NCBI GenBank assembly: GCA_003156795.1
Contig: PMHU01000071.1
Coordinates: 968-6,392 of the forward strand
DNA from: Acidimicrobiaceae bacterium
GTDB taxonomy: Bacteria; Actinomycetota; Acidimicrobiia; Acidimicrobiales; Palsa-688
Length of the DNA stretch: 5,425 bases
Direction of reading: 5' to 3'
How positions within the stretch are numbered: the stretch's first letter is position 1; every line of letters starts with the position of its first letter. The translations under genes were made by a program, and so were the position numbers. Shown piece by piece: positions 4,887 to 5,425 of this stretch. The notes under the pieces are model-generated. The model saw only the letters and a list, made by a program, of their open reading frames with translations, made no database searches and was not told the origin of the DNA.

Positions 4887-5252
4887 TCAGTGACCAGTCC
4901 GAGGGTCGCCTCCTCGCATGAAGTCGATCGCCTCGGCCATGGAATCGAAACGAGGAATCAGCTTGTCGGAACCGGTCAACGTGAAGATCCTGTCGACGTG
5001 GATCTGGCTGCCAACGACTCCAAAGGATTGAGGACCCAACTGTCTGGCCACGCGGATCAATAGGCTGAGACCGGAGGAGTCCATGAACCGGACACGCCCG
5101 AGATCAACGATGAGTTCTCGAGCTCCGCTAGCGACCTCGGCCTCGATCGCCGTCCGCAATGCCGGCCCAGTGGAGATGTCGATCTCTCCAGCGACCTCAA
5201 CGATCCTGTAACCCTCGACGGTTGTCACCTGCACCGCGAGTTGTTCGCTCAT
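4887..5252 (-). CDS. STAS-domain anti-sigma factor antagonist
   Basis: This 121-residue cytosolic protein is of the SpoIIAA/RsbV type. The STAS fold is visible throughout: RIVEVAGEIDISTGPAL (16-32), the core strand ELIVDLGRVRFMDSSGLSLL (46-65), and FGVVGSQIHVDRIFTLTG (77-94). The Asp58-Ser59-Ser60-Gly61 motif is intact and contains the serine that switch kinases phosphorylate; the unphosphorylated form releases a sigma factor from its anti-sigma partner. The MEDS/HATPase protein at 1278-2210 is a possible partner. The ATG at 5252-5250 has GAAGAG three bases upstream, a weak site, and overlaps the stop of a possible 24-aa ORF as ATGA. The gene converges on the redox-enzyme gene with a 31-base gap. 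No SigF-type promoter is visible upstream within the window. Confidence 0.9.
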   Translation of the reverse strand: MSEQLAVQVTTVEGYRIVEVAGEIDISTGPALRTAIEAEVASGARELIVDLGRVRFMDSSGLSLLIRVARQLGPQSFGVVGSQIHVDRIFTLTGSDKLIPRFDSMAEAIDFMRGGDPRTGH

Positions 5253-5323
5253 CGACTCTTCACGAGCGAGTCTTCCGCAACCAGCATGGTGAGATCCTCA
5301 CCCGTTTGAGTGATTTGGTCCAC
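5249..5323 (-). CDS. Possible 24-aa leader ORF coupled to the STAS gene
   Basis: A GTG at 5323-5321, with GGAG (5332-5335) eight bases upstream, opens a 24-codon frame whose product begins MDQITQTGEDLTMLV. Its TGA overlaps the STAS start codon as ATGA, the usual arrangement for translational coupling, which would compensate for the weak STAS ribosome site. I recognise no family, and so short a frame can arise by chance. The same region is also crossed by a second minus-strand frame open from the window edge to TGA at 5262-5260, with weaker codon bias. Confidence 0.3.
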   Translation of the reverse strand: MDQITQTGEDLTMLVAEDSLVKSR

Positions 5324-5425
5324 TGGTCTTGCTCCGATTCGGCGTCGAGTCCCTCTAGCCTGGGTATCGACTTAGTGATGCCCCGAACCAGTCCAAAAGA
5401 CGGCTCAGACCGATCGGCCTCACCG

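Noticed and set aside
5362..5367. Plus-strand GGGTAT near the right edge
   Set aside because: No -35 partner at 14-17 bases and no plus-strand gene visible downstream in the window.

Overview
The window is GC-rich DNA with high-GC third codon positions in the convincing genes, strong AGGAG-type ribosome sites and protein families typical of Actinobacteria. These families are an RsbA-like MEDS/HATPase regulator, a STAS antagonist, DUF6458, CsbD, a tiny 'hydrophobic protein' and an iron-containing redox enzyme. A Mycobacteriales-type genome is the best guess, by inference only. No mobile element, CRISPR array, tRNA or rRNA was seen.

Layout. 1-198: left edge, unresolved, with open frames on both strands. 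199-363 (-): 54-aa hydrophobic membrane protein. 592-1077 (+): basic-tailed membrane protein carrying a related hydrophobic segment, divergent from the first. 1078-1277: convergent intergenic gap with a GC-rich imperfect hairpin. 1278-2210 (-): MEDS + HATPase anti-sigma-type regulator. 2211-2410: gap holding a strong hairpin. 2411-2659 (-): DUF6458 small membrane protein. 2660-3040: 381-base gene-free divergent region with two outward promoters and a hairpin between them. 3041-3118 (+): 25-aa membrane miniprotein. 3254-3427 (+): CsbD-family stress protein. 3481-3645: decayed second CsbD-like frame, overlapped by the next gene. 3551-4855 (+): haem-oxygenase-like di-iron enzyme. 4887-5252 (-): STAS anti-anti-sigma factor, perhaps preceded by a 24-aa translationally coupled ORF. 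5324-5425: edge, unresolved.

The unifying signal is four promoter-like sites of the form GTTT/GTTG/GATT, exactly 15 nt, then GGGTA. Each sits in the correct orientation upstream of a small stress or membrane gene: 54-aa protein, basic-tailed protein, DUF6458, and 25-aa peptide plus csbD. This matches the SigF/SigB general-stress promoter class of actinobacteria (GTTT-N15-17-GGGTA). The window also encodes both kinds of regulator that control such sigma factors: a switch-kinase/anti-sigma protein and its STAS-type antagonist. My reading is a general-stress island in which regulators and SigF-type targets sit together. The promoter sites and domain motifs are seen directly. The regulatory wiring is inferred, and no sigma factor gene lies in the window.
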